A stretch of DNA of 64,000 nucleotides from positions 1-64,000 of the forward strand of contig NZ_LR655702.1 in the NCBI RefSeq assembly GCF_902168065.1, given 5' to 3'. Shown here piece by piece: positions 26,942 through 37,201 of this stretch (positions within the stretch are counted from its first letter, which is position 1; each line of letters opens with the position of its first letter). The translations under genes were made by a program, and so were the position numbers. The notes beneath the pieces are model-generated. The model worked only from the letters and a program-made list of their open reading frames with translations. It made no database searches and was not told the origin of the DNA. The stretch is from Mycobacterium tilburgii. GTDB lineage: Bacteria; Actinomycetota; Actinomycetes; Mycobacteriales; Mycobacteriaceae.

Positions 26942-27718
26942 TCACCGGCGCGGCCCGCGGACAGGGCCGCGCGCACGCGGTTCGCCTGGCCGCCGACGGT
27001 GCCGCCATCATGCCGTCGACCTGTGCGCGCAGATCCCCAGCGTCACCTAACCAGCTGGCCACGCCCGAGGACCTGACGGCCACCGTCAAACTCGTCGAAG
27101 ACACCGGCGCCCGCATCGTGGCAAAACAGGGTGATGTGCGCGATCGCGCCGCCCTGACGGCGGCGGTGCAGGCCGGTGTCGACGAGTTCGGCCGGCTCGA
27201 CATCGTGGTGGCCAGCGCCGGTATCGCTCCGATGCAATCCGGTGACGACGGCTGGCACGGACGTCATCGACGTCAACTTCACCGGCGTCTACAACACCAT
27301 TAAGGCCGCGATCCCGACCATGGTCAAGCAGGGCACGGGGGGCTCGATCGTACTGATCAGCTCGAGCGCGGGACTGACCAGCGTGGGAAGCGCCGACGCC
27401 GGTTCCGTCGGCTACACCGCCGCCAAGCACGGTGTCGTGGGGTTGATGCGTGTGTACGCGAACCTGCTTGCCGGGCAGATGATTCGGGTCAACTCGATTC
27501 ACCCCTCCGGTGTGGACACCCCGATGATCAACAACGAATTCACCCGCGACTGGCTGGCCAAGATGGCTGCCGCGACCGATGCGCCCGACGCGATGGGCAA
27601 CGCTATGCCCGTGGAGGTGCTCGACGTGGAGGACGTCGCCAACGCGGTGGCGTGGCTGGTATCCGATCAGGCCCGCTACATTACCGGCGTCACGCTGCCG
27701 GTCGATGCGGGCTTTTGA
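26893..27718 (+). pseudogene. Short-chain dehydrogenase (Rv2750 type, mycofactocin-coupled SDR family), broken
   Basis: The cofactor loop [20 protein letters not shown], the strand [12 protein letters not shown], the catalytic Ser block [14 protein letters not shown] and the Tyr-Lys motif YTAAKHG are all recognisable, and the end [14 protein letters not shown] is normal. The frame is interrupted twice: near 27010-27050, where [11 protein letters not shown] replaces an expected AVDLCAQIP, and near 27255, where GWHGRHR replaces DVIDVNF. The initiating GTG is lost as GTC (26893-26895). The [12 protein letters not shown] motif is typical of mycofactocin-associated SDRs with tightly bound NAD. Confidence 0.85.
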
Positions 27719-27731
27719 ACAGGTAGCAGCC

Positions 27732-28251
27732 ATGGCACGAAACCCTGCGGCACAGACAGCCTTAGGCCCAATGGTGCTGGCCGCCGTCGATCAGATCGAA
27801 CCGCCGGCGCGCCGGCTGGTGAACGACGACCTTGCTGACCTGTTCCTGCCGGCTCCGCTGCGCTTGCTGGTCGCCGCGACGCGGGTGACACCGTTGCAGC
27901 AGTTGATGATTCGTGGGTCGGAGTGGGCAGGCCCGGGCCAGTGGGCCAACCTGGCCTGCCGTAAGCGGTTCATCGCCGACAAGCTCGCCGAGGCCCGTGA
28001 CGACATCAATGCGGTGGTCATCCTGGGCGCCGGTTTGGACACCCGTGCCTATCTGCTGAACCGGCAGATCCGTATGCCGGTCTTCTATGGTCGACCTGCC
28101 GGTGAACAGAGCCTGCATGGCCAAGACGGTCCGACGGGTGCTGGGCGGGCTGCCGCTATCGGTTCGGCTGGACGAACTCGTGGCGCGCTACGTGGCGCCC
28201 ACCGGACGCGACCTCAAGGCGTCGCAGCTGGAATGGTCGGCGTACGCGTAG
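27732..28251 (+). pseudogene. Class I SAM-dependent methyltransferase (Rv2751 type), internally deleted
   Basis: The N-terminal half reads MARNPAAQTALGPMVLAAVD through RFIADKLAEARDDINAVVIL GAGLDTRAYLLNR, with the SAM-binding motif ILGAGLDTRAY of the TIGR00027 family. After about 28085 the frame changes and most of the middle is lost; the C-terminal signature DELVARYVAPTGRDLKASQL EWSAYA with TAG appears in another frame. The remaining length is about 170 codons against roughly 300 expected. Confidence 0.8.
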
Positions 28252-28597
28252 ACCGCAGCCCCCTCTCTTCACCCTGCTCAAAGTGGCCCAGGTGCGTGGC
28301 CAACGAGCGACACCACGGCTCGCCAAGGCTGATGTCGATGACCTCCAGCGCGGTTGTCCGATATGCCCGCAGAGCCGCACGACGAACTCGAGGCCGAGGG
28401 GCCGATCTTAGAGGTTCACAAGGTTGGCGTGGTGCGGTATTTCGGTGGCCATGTCCCGGGAGTCTTTTCGGTCGCGAGCGTCACGCAATACGTGAGCGCG
28501 TTCGCGCTGAGCGCCGTGCGGGTGGTCGCCACATTCCCGATGCGCGGGGATGTTTGGTCTGCGATCCATCGACTGCTCCTGAAACCAACAAGGGCCG
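28252..28597. other. Stretch without a recognisable gene
   Basis: An open frame runs on the + strand at 28354-28611, but its product resembles nothing I know. On the - strand, short peptide-like pieces such as TTALEVIDISLGEPWCRSLA occur in one frame without start or stop context. This is most likely eroded coding sequence downstream of the methyltransferase. Confidence 0.4.
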
Positions 28598-30274
28598 CTA
28601 GATCTCGATGACGGTCGCCACGATCATCGGTTGCCGGCGGTAGGTTTCGCCCACCCAATTGCCGACGGTGCGCCGTACGCCCTGCGCGATCCGGACCGGG
28701 TCGGTCACGTTGCCGGCGAGCAGCGCCTCCAACTCTTCCTCGACCTTGCCCACAACCGGCTCGAGCGCCTTGGGATCCTCGGAGAACCCCCGCGAATGCA
28801 GGTGCGGCGTGGTCGCTGAAAGGCCGGTACCCCGGTGCAACACCACCGTCACCGCGACGAAGCCCTCGGACAGGATGAGCCGCTCCCCCAGCGTGATGTC
28901 GCCGACATCGCCGGTGACCAGACCGTCGACGAACATCTTGCCGACCGGCACCGCTCCGGCGATCGATGCCCGGCCGCCCACCAAGTCGACGCTGACACCG
29001 TTCTCCGCCAACAGGATCGAGGATTCGGGCACTCCGGTGCTGGCGGCCAGCTTGGCGTTGGCGCGCAGCATGCGCCAGGTGCCGTGCACCGGCATCACGT
29101 TGCGGGGCCGCACTCCGTTGTACAGAAACAGCAGTTCCCCGGCGTAGGCATGGCCCGAAACATGTACCCGTGCTTGGGCATTGGTAACCACTCGGGCGCC
29201 GATCTTGGAGAGCGCGTCGATGACGCCGTAGACGGCCTCCTCGTTTCCGGGGATCAGCGAGGACGACAGCACCACGAGATCGCCCGCGGTCAGCGTGATG
29301 CTGCGGTGCTCGCCGCGGGACATCCGCGACAGCGCCGACATCGGCTCGCCTTGGGTGCCGGTGGTGATCAGCACCACCCGCTCGGGTGGCATCATCTCGG
29401 CGGCCCCGATGTCGATCAGGTCGGAATCCGCGACGCGCAGGAAGCCCAACTCCCGGGTGATGGCCATGTTGCGCACCATGGACCGCCCGACGAAGGACAC
29501 GCGCCGCCCCAAAGCCACTGCGGCATCGATGATTTGCTGTACGCGGTCGACGTTGGAGGCGAAGCACGCCACGATGACGCGGCCGTCGGCACCCCGGATC
29601 AACCGGTGCAGTGTGGGACCGACTTCGCTCTCGGACGGGCCGACGCCGGGGATTTCGGCGTTGGTCGAGTCGCACAGGAACAGATCGACGCCGGTGCCGC
29701 CCAGCCGTGACATGCCGGGCAGATCGGTGGGCCGACCGTCCAGCGGCAGCTGGTCGAGCTTGATGTCGCCGGTGTGCAACACGGTTCCGGCCCCGGTGAA
29801 CACCGCGATGGCCAGCGCATCGGGAATCGAATGGTTCACCGCGAAATACTCGCAGTCGAACACCCCGTGCCGGGTCTGCTGGCCCACCTTGACCTCGACG
29901 AACACGGGCTTGAGGCGGTACTCGCGGCATTTGGCGGCGACCATCGCCAGCGTAAATTTGGAGCCGACCACCGGGATGTCGGGCCGCAGCTTGAGCAGGA
30001 ACGGGATCGCCCCGATGTGGTCCTCGTGGGCGTGCGTGAGCACCAGCGCCTCGATGTCGTCGAGCCGGTCTTCGATGTGCCGCAGGTCGGGCAGAATCAG
30101 GTCGACGCCGGGTTCGTCGTGGGTGGGGAACATCACCCCGCAGTCGATGATGAGCAGGCGACCGAGATGCTCGAAAACGGTCATGTTGCGCCCGATTTCG
30201 CTGATGCCGCCGAGCGCGGTCACCCGCAACCCACCAGCGGCCAACGGACCGGGCGGGCTGAGAGCTTCGTCCAC
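28598..30274 (-). CDS. rnj: Ribonuclease J
   Basis: RNase J is a metallo-beta-lactamase/beta-CASP ribonuclease with 5'-3' exo- and endonuclease activity in mRNA decay and rRNA maturation. The zinc motif THAHEDH places His81, His83, Asp85 and His86; further features are VNHSIPDALAIAV, HTGDIKLDQ, the beta-CASP block VIVACFASNVDRVQQIIDAA, and GEPMSALSRMSRGEHR. GTG 30272-30274 gives 558 residues, the family length; in-frame codons upstream overlap dapA. It lies 19 bp downstream of dapA and probably forms an operon with it. Confidence 0.95.
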   Translation of the reverse strand: MDEALSPPGPLAAGGLRVTALGGISEIGRNMTVFEHLGRLLIIDCGVMFPTHDEPGVDLILPDLRHIEDRLDDIEALVLTHAHEDHIGAIPFLLKLRPDIPVVGSKFTLAMVAAKCREYRLKPVFVEVKVGQQTRHGVFDCEYFAVNHSIPDALAIAVFTGAGTVLHTGDIKLDQLPLDGRPTDLPGMSRLGGTGVDLFLCDSTNAEIPGVGPSESEVGPTLHRLIRGADGRVIVACFASNVDRVQQIIDAAVALGRRVSFVGRSMVRNMAITRELGFLRVADSDLIDIGAAEMMPPERVVLITTGTQGEPMSALSRMSRGEHRSITLTAGDLVVLSSSLIPGNEEAVYGVIDALSKIGARVVTNAQARVHVSGHAYAGELLFLYNGVRPRNVMPVHGTWRMLRANAKLAASTGVPESSILLAENGVSVDLVGGRASIAGAVPVGKMFVDGLVTGDVGDITLGERLILSEGFVAVTVVLHRGTGLSATTPHLHSRGFSEDPKALEPVVGKVEEELEALLAGNVTDPVRIAQGVRRTVGNWVGETYRRQPMIVATVIEI

Positions 30275-30293
30275 TTCTAGGCCAGCCTTTGGC

Positions 30294-31348
<1,055 letters not shown>

Positions 31349-31367
31349 GCCCCCCGGCTGCGCCAGC

Positions 31368-32129
31368 TCAGGCTTCAGTGGCGAGCGGGCTAGTCGCGAC
31401 CTCGGAGCCGTCGGCCAGCGCGGAGATCTCGAAATCGGCGAACACCGGCGGCGCCACCTGGGTCAACTGCCGCAGACATTCGATGGCCAGGCGTCGGATC
31501 TCCACGTCGGCATGTTCGCTGGCGCGCATCGCGATGAAGTGCCGCCAGGCCCGGTAATTCCCGGTCACGACGATCCGGGTCTCGGTGGCGTTCGGCAGCA
31601 CGGCACGGGCGGCCTGCCGCGCCTGTTTGCGCCGCAGCACCGCATTGGGCTGGTCGGCAAACTTGGCCTCCAGCTTGGCCAGCAGTTCGGTGTAGGTCGC
31701 CCGGCTGGCGTCGGCGGCGTCGGCCAGGATCTGCTGCAGTTTCGGGTCGTCCTCCATGCCGGGCGGCACCACGATCTGCGCCTGGACCTCCGGCACGTAG
31801 CGCTGGGAGAGCTGCGAGTGGGAGAAGTGCCGGTGCCGGATCAGCTCATGGGTCAACGAGCGCGAGACGCCGGTGATGTAGAACGAGACGCTCGCGTGCT
31901 CGAGCACCGAGAAGTGCCCGACGTCGATGATGTGCTTGATGTAGCCGGCGTTGGTCGCGGTCTTGGGGTTGGGCTTCGACCAGCTCTGGTAGCACGCTCG
32001 GCCGGCGAACTCGACCAGCGCCGACCCGCCTTGGACGTCAGGGCCGTCGGTGCTCCACGGCACGTCCGGCGGCGCCAGGAACTCCGTCTTGGCAATCAGT
32101 AGCACGCGCAGCGGCGCGATTTTGGCCAC
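31368..32129 (-). CDS. thyX: Flavin-dependent thymidylate synthase
   Basis: ThyX makes dTMP from dUMP with FAD, NADPH and methylene-tetrahydrofolate. The signature RHRx7S is present as [14 protein letters not shown] (residues 98-111), along with the dUMP-contact block [20 protein letters not shown]. At 253 residues the length is normal. The frame is intact even though thyA is also intact at 34.1-34.9 kb. The ATG at 32129 begins [17 protein letters not shown]. The remnant of a YcaQ-like gene ends just upstream. Confidence 0.96.
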   Translation of the reverse strand: MAKIAPLRVLLIAKTEFLAPPDVPWSTDGPDVQGGSALVEFAGRACYQSWSKPNPKTATNAGYIKHIIDVGHFSVLEHASVSFYITGVSRSLTHELIRHRHFSHSQLSQRYVPEVQAQIVVPPGMEDDPKLQQILADAADASRATYTELLAKLEAKFADQPNAVLRRKQARQAARAVLPNATETRIVVTGNYRAWRHFIAMRASEHADVEIRRLAIECLRQLTQVAPPVFADFEISALADGSEVATSPLATEA

Positions 32130-32139
32130 GGCGCTACCT

Positions 32140-32790
32140 TAGCCGGGCATTTCAACCCTGCTGGACGCGGACAGCACCGGCAATCAGCAACGGCAGCAGG
32201 GCGGGCGAAGCCGACCCGGGTAGCCGTGTTGAGCACGCCAGAGGCGAACAGCGTCTCGGCGGCCCACTTGGTGTCGCTGCGGCTGCCCCACCAGCTGCCC
32301 TGGGGGCCGCACGGCTCGGCCTCGAGGTGGGCCTCGATCTGTCCGGCGGTGCTCGGACCGAGTTCGCTGACGGCGGCGACGATCTTGTCGGCGAGCTGCG
32401 GATTGGCCTTGACGATGTGCGTGCCCCAGCGGCCGTGCCGGTATTGGCGCATCTTCCAGCGCAACAGCAGCCAGTCGTCGACGTCCACAGCGCGGCCTCG
32501 TGCGCCCAGTACTCGGCCAGCAACCGCGCCGAACGGGGGCTCAGGCCGCGCGGTCCAGCACGTCACGGTCGTAGGGTCCGAGCCGGCTGAACACCGGGGC
32601 GTAATGCGCCCGCACCGCTACCGAGACCGAATCTAGTTGCAGCACTTGGATTCTCGAGATCAATCGGCGCAGATGTGCGCGGTTGTCGGCCCGGCCGGGC
32701 GAGGCTCGTTAAAGCATTGGGCTGCAACGGCTATACGCCGGGCCTGGACGACGGACAGTCTCGCAGTCGACACGCGCCGAGAATACCGGT
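32140..32790 (-). pseudogene. YcaQ/DUF1006-type winged-helix DNA-binding protein, truncated and frameshifted
   Basis: Blocks in several frames line up with the N-terminal half of YcaQ-family proteins (winged-helix proteins that include interstrand-crosslink glycosylases): [115 protein letters not shown] and TKWAAETLFASGVLNTATRV GFAR. At least three frame changes occur, and the C-terminal half is absent: the sequence runs straight into the thyX start region, so a deletion is inferred. Confidence 0.7.
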
Positions 32791-32804
32791 CGGTTCGCAA
32801 TGAT

Positions 32805-33512
32805 TCAGCGAAGGCTCACCCCCGTGCCAACCGTCTCGTCTGCCGGGACGGCGGCGCCGTCTTCCGGTGGTTCCTGTTGCTCTCGGTAGGCCGCCTCGAA
32901 GGCAGCCTACCCCGAGTCCAGGTCGCGATAGACGGCGAGCAGTTGTTCGCGGACCTTAACCCGCTGTTCCCGCGCGGCGTCGAGGGCCCGCCGGGTCTCC
33001 TGGCGCTCGCGGTCCGCTTGTTCCTTTGCTTCGACCAGCAGGCTTGTTCACGCGCCCGCCAGGCGTCGTCGTGCAGGCCGGCCTGCTCGGCCTCGAGCGC
33101 CTCCTTGGCTTCGCGGTACTCGCGCTCCATGGCCTTTCGCCGCGAGGACACGGCGACCAATTCCTCTTCGTGCTTGCGCCGCTGCGCCTCGATCTCCGCG
33201 GTGGCCACCGCGATCATCGCGTCCGCCTCGGCCTGCATCTCCGAGATCTCGTCGACGGTGCGGCGCAGCATCTTCGCCATCCGTTGCTACATCACATGCA
33301 GCGCCGGCGACTTGTCGGTGAGCAGGGCGACCTCCTTGCGCAACGCGACCAACCTCCTCCACAGAATCCGTCAGCCGCGCCCGCAGGCTCTCGTTGTCGG
33401 ACAGCAACTTCTGCTTGGCGGTCAGCATCTCGATGTGGGCATCGACTTCCGCAGGCTCGTAGCTCATGAACTTGCGGTTAAACGTCTTGGTGGGTTCGGT
33501 CGTCCCAGCCAC
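32805..33512 (-). pseudogene. DivIVA-domain coiled-coil protein, degenerate
   Basis: The gene starts at GTG 33510-33512 after a GAGGGGAG ribosome site: VAGTTEPTKTFNRKFMSYEP AEVDAHIEMLTAKQKLL. FNRKFMSYEPAEVDAHI is the DivIVA-like N-terminal pattern. Later pieces are long charged coiled coils: RMAKMLRRTVDEISEMQAEA, EAQRRKHEEELVAVSSRRKA, LEAEQAGLHDDAWRAREQAC, then RALDAAREQRVKVREQLLAV in another frame, ending GTGVSLR with TGA at 32805-32807. Two internal TAG codons and at least two frameshifts break it. Family members are polar-growth or division scaffolds. Confidence 0.65.
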
Positions 33513-33622
33513 TACTCCCCTCTCCCCGGAAACGCGGGAAACCCCTCCCGGAAATGCGGCACACCCCGTCGCGCCGGACCCCACCGAAGCCGTCGAGTAT
33601 GTCAGGCGGGACGGTCGGTGCT

Positions 33623-34114
33623 CTAGACCCGACGATAGCTGTGGAAGCGGTACCGCAGCCCGGAGCGACTGGCGTGCCATTCCCCCGTCTCACCGAGCCA
33701 CGCCCCGTCGAGCACCGGGGCCAGTGCGTCCTCGTCGTCGCGCACCAGGTCGACCTCGATCTCGGTGACCTCACACCGTGTCGCCAGCGGCAACGCCTGC
33801 GCGTAGATCTGTGCGCCACCGATCACCCACACCTCGGCCTGGGACAGGGACTCGAAGGCGGCGTCGAGCGAACGGGCCACCTCGGCGCCGTCGGCGGCGA
33901 AATCAGGCTGGCGGGACAGCACGATGTTGCGGCGGCCGGGCAGCGGCCGCAACCGGGCGGGCAGCGAATCCCAGGTTCGCCGTCCCATGATCACGGCGTG
34001 GCCCACCGTTACCTGCTTGAACCGGGCCAGATCTTCGGGCACATGCCAGGGGATGTCGCCGTTGCGGCCGATTACGCCGGATGTGGACTGCGCCCACACC
34101 AGACCGACTCTCAT
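33623..34114 (-). CDS. dfrA: Dihydrofolate reductase
   Basis: DfrA regenerates tetrahydrofolate with NADPH and is needed when ThyA is active. Typical features of the 163-residue protein are the N-terminal strand [21 protein letters not shown] with the substrate-binding acidic residue in the VPED helix, the cofactor loop [10 protein letters not shown], and [14 protein letters not shown]. Its ATG (34112-34114) overlaps the thyA stop as ATGA, so the pair is translationally coupled. No lesion is seen. Confidence 0.96.
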   Translation of the reverse strand: MRVGLVWAQSTSGVIGRNGDIPWHVPEDLARFKQVTVGHAVIMGRRTWDSLPARLRPLPGRRNIVLSRQPDFAADGAEVARSLDAAFESLSQAEVWVIGGAQIYAQALPLATRCEVTEIEVDLVRDDEDALAPVLDGAWLGETGEWHASRSGLRYRFHSYRRV

Positions 34115-34911
34115 ACAGCGACGGGGGCTTTGATCGCCGGGTGCGGATCGTAATTCTTGACGACGACATCTTCGTAGGTGTAGTCGAAGATCGAATCCCG
34201 GTGGGCGAGAACAAGTTGCGGGTACAGTCGGGGCTCGCGAGCGAGCTGGGTCCGGACCTGGTCGAGGTGGTTGTCGTAGATGTGGCAGTCGCCGCCCGTC
34301 CAGATGAACTCGCCGACGTCCAGGCCGGCCTGGGCCGCCATCATGTGGGTGAGCAACGCGTAGCTGGCGATGTTGAACGGCACCCCGAGGAACAGGTCCG
34401 CGCTGCGCTGGTAGAGCTGACAGCTCAGCAGCCCGTCGGCGACGTAGAACTGGAAGAACGCGTGGCACGGCGGCAGCGCCATCTGCGGGATCTCGCCGAC
34501 GTTCCACGCCGAGACGATGTTGCGCCGGGAGTCCGGGTCGGTGCGCAGCAGCTCCAGGGCGGCGCTGATCTGGTCGATGTGTTCCCCCGATGGGGTGGGC
34601 CAGGACCGCCATTGCACACCGTAAATTGGGCCCAGATCGCCTGTGTCGCTGGCCCATTCATCCCAGATGGTGACACCGTGTTCGTGTAGCCAGTTGACGT
34701 TGGAGTCGCCGCGCAGGAACCACAGCAACTCATAGATCACCGACTTCAGGTGCACTTTCTTGGTGGTCAGCAGCGGGAAGCCGGCGGACAGGTCGTAGCG
34801 CAGCTGCCGGCCGAACAGGCTGCGGGTTCCGGTGCCGGTGCGATCCGCCTTGGCCGATCCCGTTTCCAGGACCAGGCGCAGCAAGTCCTCGTAGGGCGTC
34901 GGTATTAGCAC
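34111..34911 (-). CDS. thyA: Thymidylate synthase
   Basis: ThyA methylates dUMP using methylene-tetrahydrofolate, giving dihydrofolate for DfrA. The catalytic Cys149 lies in [14 protein letters not shown]; the dUMP phosphate loop [13 protein letters not shown] and the C-terminal [10 protein letters not shown] are present. At 266 residues the length is normal. ATG 34911 gives [14 protein letters not shown], the standard start. It precedes dfrA with an ATGA overlap and lies divergently from the dienelactone hydrolase remnant. Confidence 0.97.
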   Translation of the reverse strand: MLIPTPYEDLLRLVLETGSAKADRTGTGTRSLFGRQLRYDLSAGFPLLTTKKVHLKSVIYELLWFLRGDSNVNWLHEHGVTIWDEWASDTGDLGPIYGVQWRSWPTPSGEHIDQISAALELLRTDPDSRRNIVSAWNVGEIPQMALPPCHAFFQFYVADGLLSCQLYQRSADLFLGVPFNIASYALLTHMMAAQAGLDVGEFIWTGGDCHIYDNHLDQVRTQLAREPRLYPQLVLAHRDSIFDYTYEDVVVKNYDPHPAIKAPVAV

Positions 34912-34971
34912 GCGGCCAGTTTAGCGGGTCGACACCGGAAATCCTGTGTTCAACGCGGTAAAACGCGTGCC

Positions 34972-35702
34972 ATGCCGAACATCATGGACACCATCAACAC
35001 CGCCGACGGAAGTTGCACCGTCCACCTGCTAACCCCCAACGGGCACGAGGCCCGGGTCCCGTGGCCGGGCGTGATCATGTATCCCGACGCCGGCGGATTG
35101 TGCGACATCCTCCAGCACATGACGGCCAAGCTGGCCTCGTACATATACACCGCGTGCTGCTGCCGGATGTGTATTACCGCAGCGGCGAGTGGGCGCCGTT
35201 CGACATGGCCACCGTGTTCGGCGACGAGAGCGAACGCTGGCGCCTGTTCGGCATGATCGGCGCCCTGACCCCGGACAAGGTGGCCAGCGAAGCGCGCGTT
35301 CTTCAACTTTCTGTCGGATCGCCCCGAGGTTTCCGGCGAACGTTTCGGCGTGTGCGGCTACTGCATGGGTGGGCGAATCTCGCTGCTGGTGGCGGATCGC
35401 GTGCCCGACCGCGTCGCCACTGCCGCGTCGTTCCACGGCGGCGGCCTGGTCACCGAGGCCGCGGACAGCCCGCATCTGCTCGCGCACCGGATGACGGCCA
35501 CGATCTACGTCGGCGGCGCCCAGGACGACGCGCGTTCACGACCAAAAACGCCGAACAGCTCGACAAGGCGCTGACGGCGGCCCAGGTGCAGCACACCATC
35601 GAGTGGTATCCGGCCGCGCGGTTTCGCCGTCCCGGACAACCCGCCCTACGACGAGGCGGCCGCCGAGCGGCACTGGGCGGCGATGACGGAGCTCTTCGAA
35701 TG
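34972..35702 (+). pseudogene. Dienelactone hydrolase family protein (Rv2765 type), multiply frameshifted
   Basis: The start MPNIMDTINTADGSCTVHLL and PWPGVIMYPDAGGLCDILQH are followed in other frames by LLPDVYYRSGEWAPFDMATV, LSDRPEVSGERFGVCGYCMG G with the Cys nucleophile motif GYCMGG, ATAASFHGGGLVTEAADSPH LL, TKNAEQLDKALTAAQVQHTI EWYP and VPDNPPYDEAAAERHWAAMT ELFEW. At least four frame changes are needed. The 3' end stops abruptly near 35702, where sequence of a convergent glycosyltransferase begins. Confidence 0.85.
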
Positions 35703-36512
35703 GCCCAGTACACCTGGTCGGCCCCATGCGGCACCACCACCTGCGGCACGCCGGCCCATGCGGCGGTGGTCGTGGTGCCCGCCCCGCCGTGATGCACGAC
35801 GGCGGGGCGGGCACCCGGCCGAACAGCGCCTGCTGGTTGACCTCACCGACGGCGAAGCAGTCGTCGGCGTCTTTGCGTCGGGCGCCAGATCCGCCCAGCC
35901 GCGGTACAGCAGCACCCGCCGGCCCTGTGCGCGGATGGCCGCGATCGCCATCGGCACGATCTCCTTCGGGCAACAACCACGCGCCGGTTTGCAAGACGTC
36001 AAGGTGGGCCAGCCGCTGCCACAGGCCCAGGGTGGGGTCGGCCGCCAGCCACCGCCGGTCGGTGTAGGCGTAACCGCGCACGTCGCTCACCGGGGCCAGG
36101 CCGATCGACGCCCGACAGCTTATATCAGTGTGGGGCCGAACAACGCGTTGGCGGCGCGAGCGTTGAGGTCCCACATCATCAGGTTGTCGGTCTCACCGGT
36201 GCCGATCCCCCGGCCCACATACTCCGGTGGTGCGTGGTACGGCGACGGCAGGTAGGTCGGGTGATAGCCTGGCGTAGACGAATATGGATATGGATGCCGA
36301 GCTTGTCGGCGACGGACGTGGCTCCGGCTGCGTCCACACCAGCGCGTCACATCCCTGGGCGGCCCGCTTGCGACCGAACTGCGTGTCGATCAGCGACAGC
36401 ACATGGGTGCGCAGTTGGTCCTCCGAGGATCGCGTCGCCGCGCGGTGGTCGTCGACCGCACCGACGGGCCGAAGGCCCCGCGCGAATCGTAGGTCGACAG
36501 CAACACGCGCAT
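35702..36512 (-). pseudogene. GT1 glycosyltransferase remnant
   Basis: The gene starts at ATG 36510-36512 with MRVLLSTYDSRGAFGP, the typical first strand of MGT-type glycosyltransferases. Pieces in other frames include TQFGRKRAAQGCDALVW, WLAADPTLGLWQRLAHLDVL QTGAWLLPE, AIRAQGRRVLLYRGWADLAP DA and the nucleotide-sugar-binding end MHHGGAGTTTTAAWAGVPQV VVPHGADQVYWA. The frame is broken in at least five places, about a third of the N-terminal domain is missing, and the C-terminus is cut at 35702. Confidence 0.75.
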
Positions 36513-36536
36513 TTCGCTTGCTTCCTTGTCCCAGGA

Positions 36537-37010
36537 CTACGAGACGGGCAGGTCGACAAGCTCGCCCAGCCGGCTGCGGTGCCGGTAGCCGGCGCCGAAT
36601 GCCAGCTGATCACTCTTGGCGCGCTTGAGGTAAAGGTGGGCCGGATATTACCAGGTTATGCCGATGACGCCGTGCAACTGCACGCACTTCTCGGCGGCGT
36701 ACACCGCGATCCTTCCGCAGTAGGCCTGCGCCACGGCCGTGGCGACGTCGGCGTCCGGATCGTCGTGCACGCAGGTATCGACGGCATAGCGCGCCGCGGC
36801 GTTCGCCGCCCCGGCCTCGAACCACAGATCGGCCAGCCGATGCTTGATCGCCTGATAGGAGCCGATCGCACGACCGAACTGCTTGCGCTGCTTGGCATAG
36901 GATAGGGTGGTCTCGAAGCACTACCGCGCCAGCCCGAGTTGCTCGGACGCGAGCAGCGCCGCGCCGATGGCCACTGCGGACAGCTTTGCGACAGGCCCGG
37001 CGATGACCGG
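36537..37010 (-). pseudogene. Acyl-CoA dehydrogenase (FadE) C-terminal fragment
   Basis: The remnant reads LSAVAIGAALLASEQLGLAR, stop, CFETTLSYAKQRKQFGRAIG SYQAIKHRLADLWFEAGAAN AAARYAVDTC, then VYAAEKCVQLHGVIGITW, stop, YPAHLYLKRAKSDQLAFGAG YRHR to LVDLPVS and TAG at 36537-36539. This is the C-terminal helical domain of an acyl-CoA dehydrogenase with at least two internal stops; the YPAHLYLKR block normally follows TWEH. The first two thirds of the gene are missing upstream of about 37010. Confidence 0.8.
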
Positions 37011-37170
37011 CCCTGCTCCCACCCACATCGTGTTCAAGGACGACCCGGGTGGCGGCGGCTGCGACGCCAACGGCAACTGCGGTTCCGGCGGCGAGTTCTT
37101 CGGTCCAGGCGGTGTTCCGGGCGGGACCGGCTGTCTGCCGGGCGCGGGCTGCGACTCCGGCCACGCCTGA
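37010..37170 (+). pseudogene. Cys/Gly-rich C-terminal tail of an unidentified protein
   Basis: From about 37012 the + strand reads PTHIVFKDDPGGGGCDANGN CGSGGEFFGPGGVPGGTGCL PGAGCDSGHA before TGA. Four regularly spaced cysteines in a Gly/Pro-rich context resemble the tails of small secreted mycobacterial proteins, but I cannot name the family. No convincing start or signal peptide lies upstream, because the FadE fragment (opposite strand) begins there. It is probably the 3' end of a deleted gene. Confidence 0.4.
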
Positions 37171-37201
37171 GCCTGCGGGCTAAAAGGCCTCGGCGGACCC
37201 C

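Noticed and set aside
28354..28611. 85-codon + strand frame after the methyltransferase remnant
   Set aside because: No ribosome site, no recognisable family, and it overlaps the RNase J 3' end.
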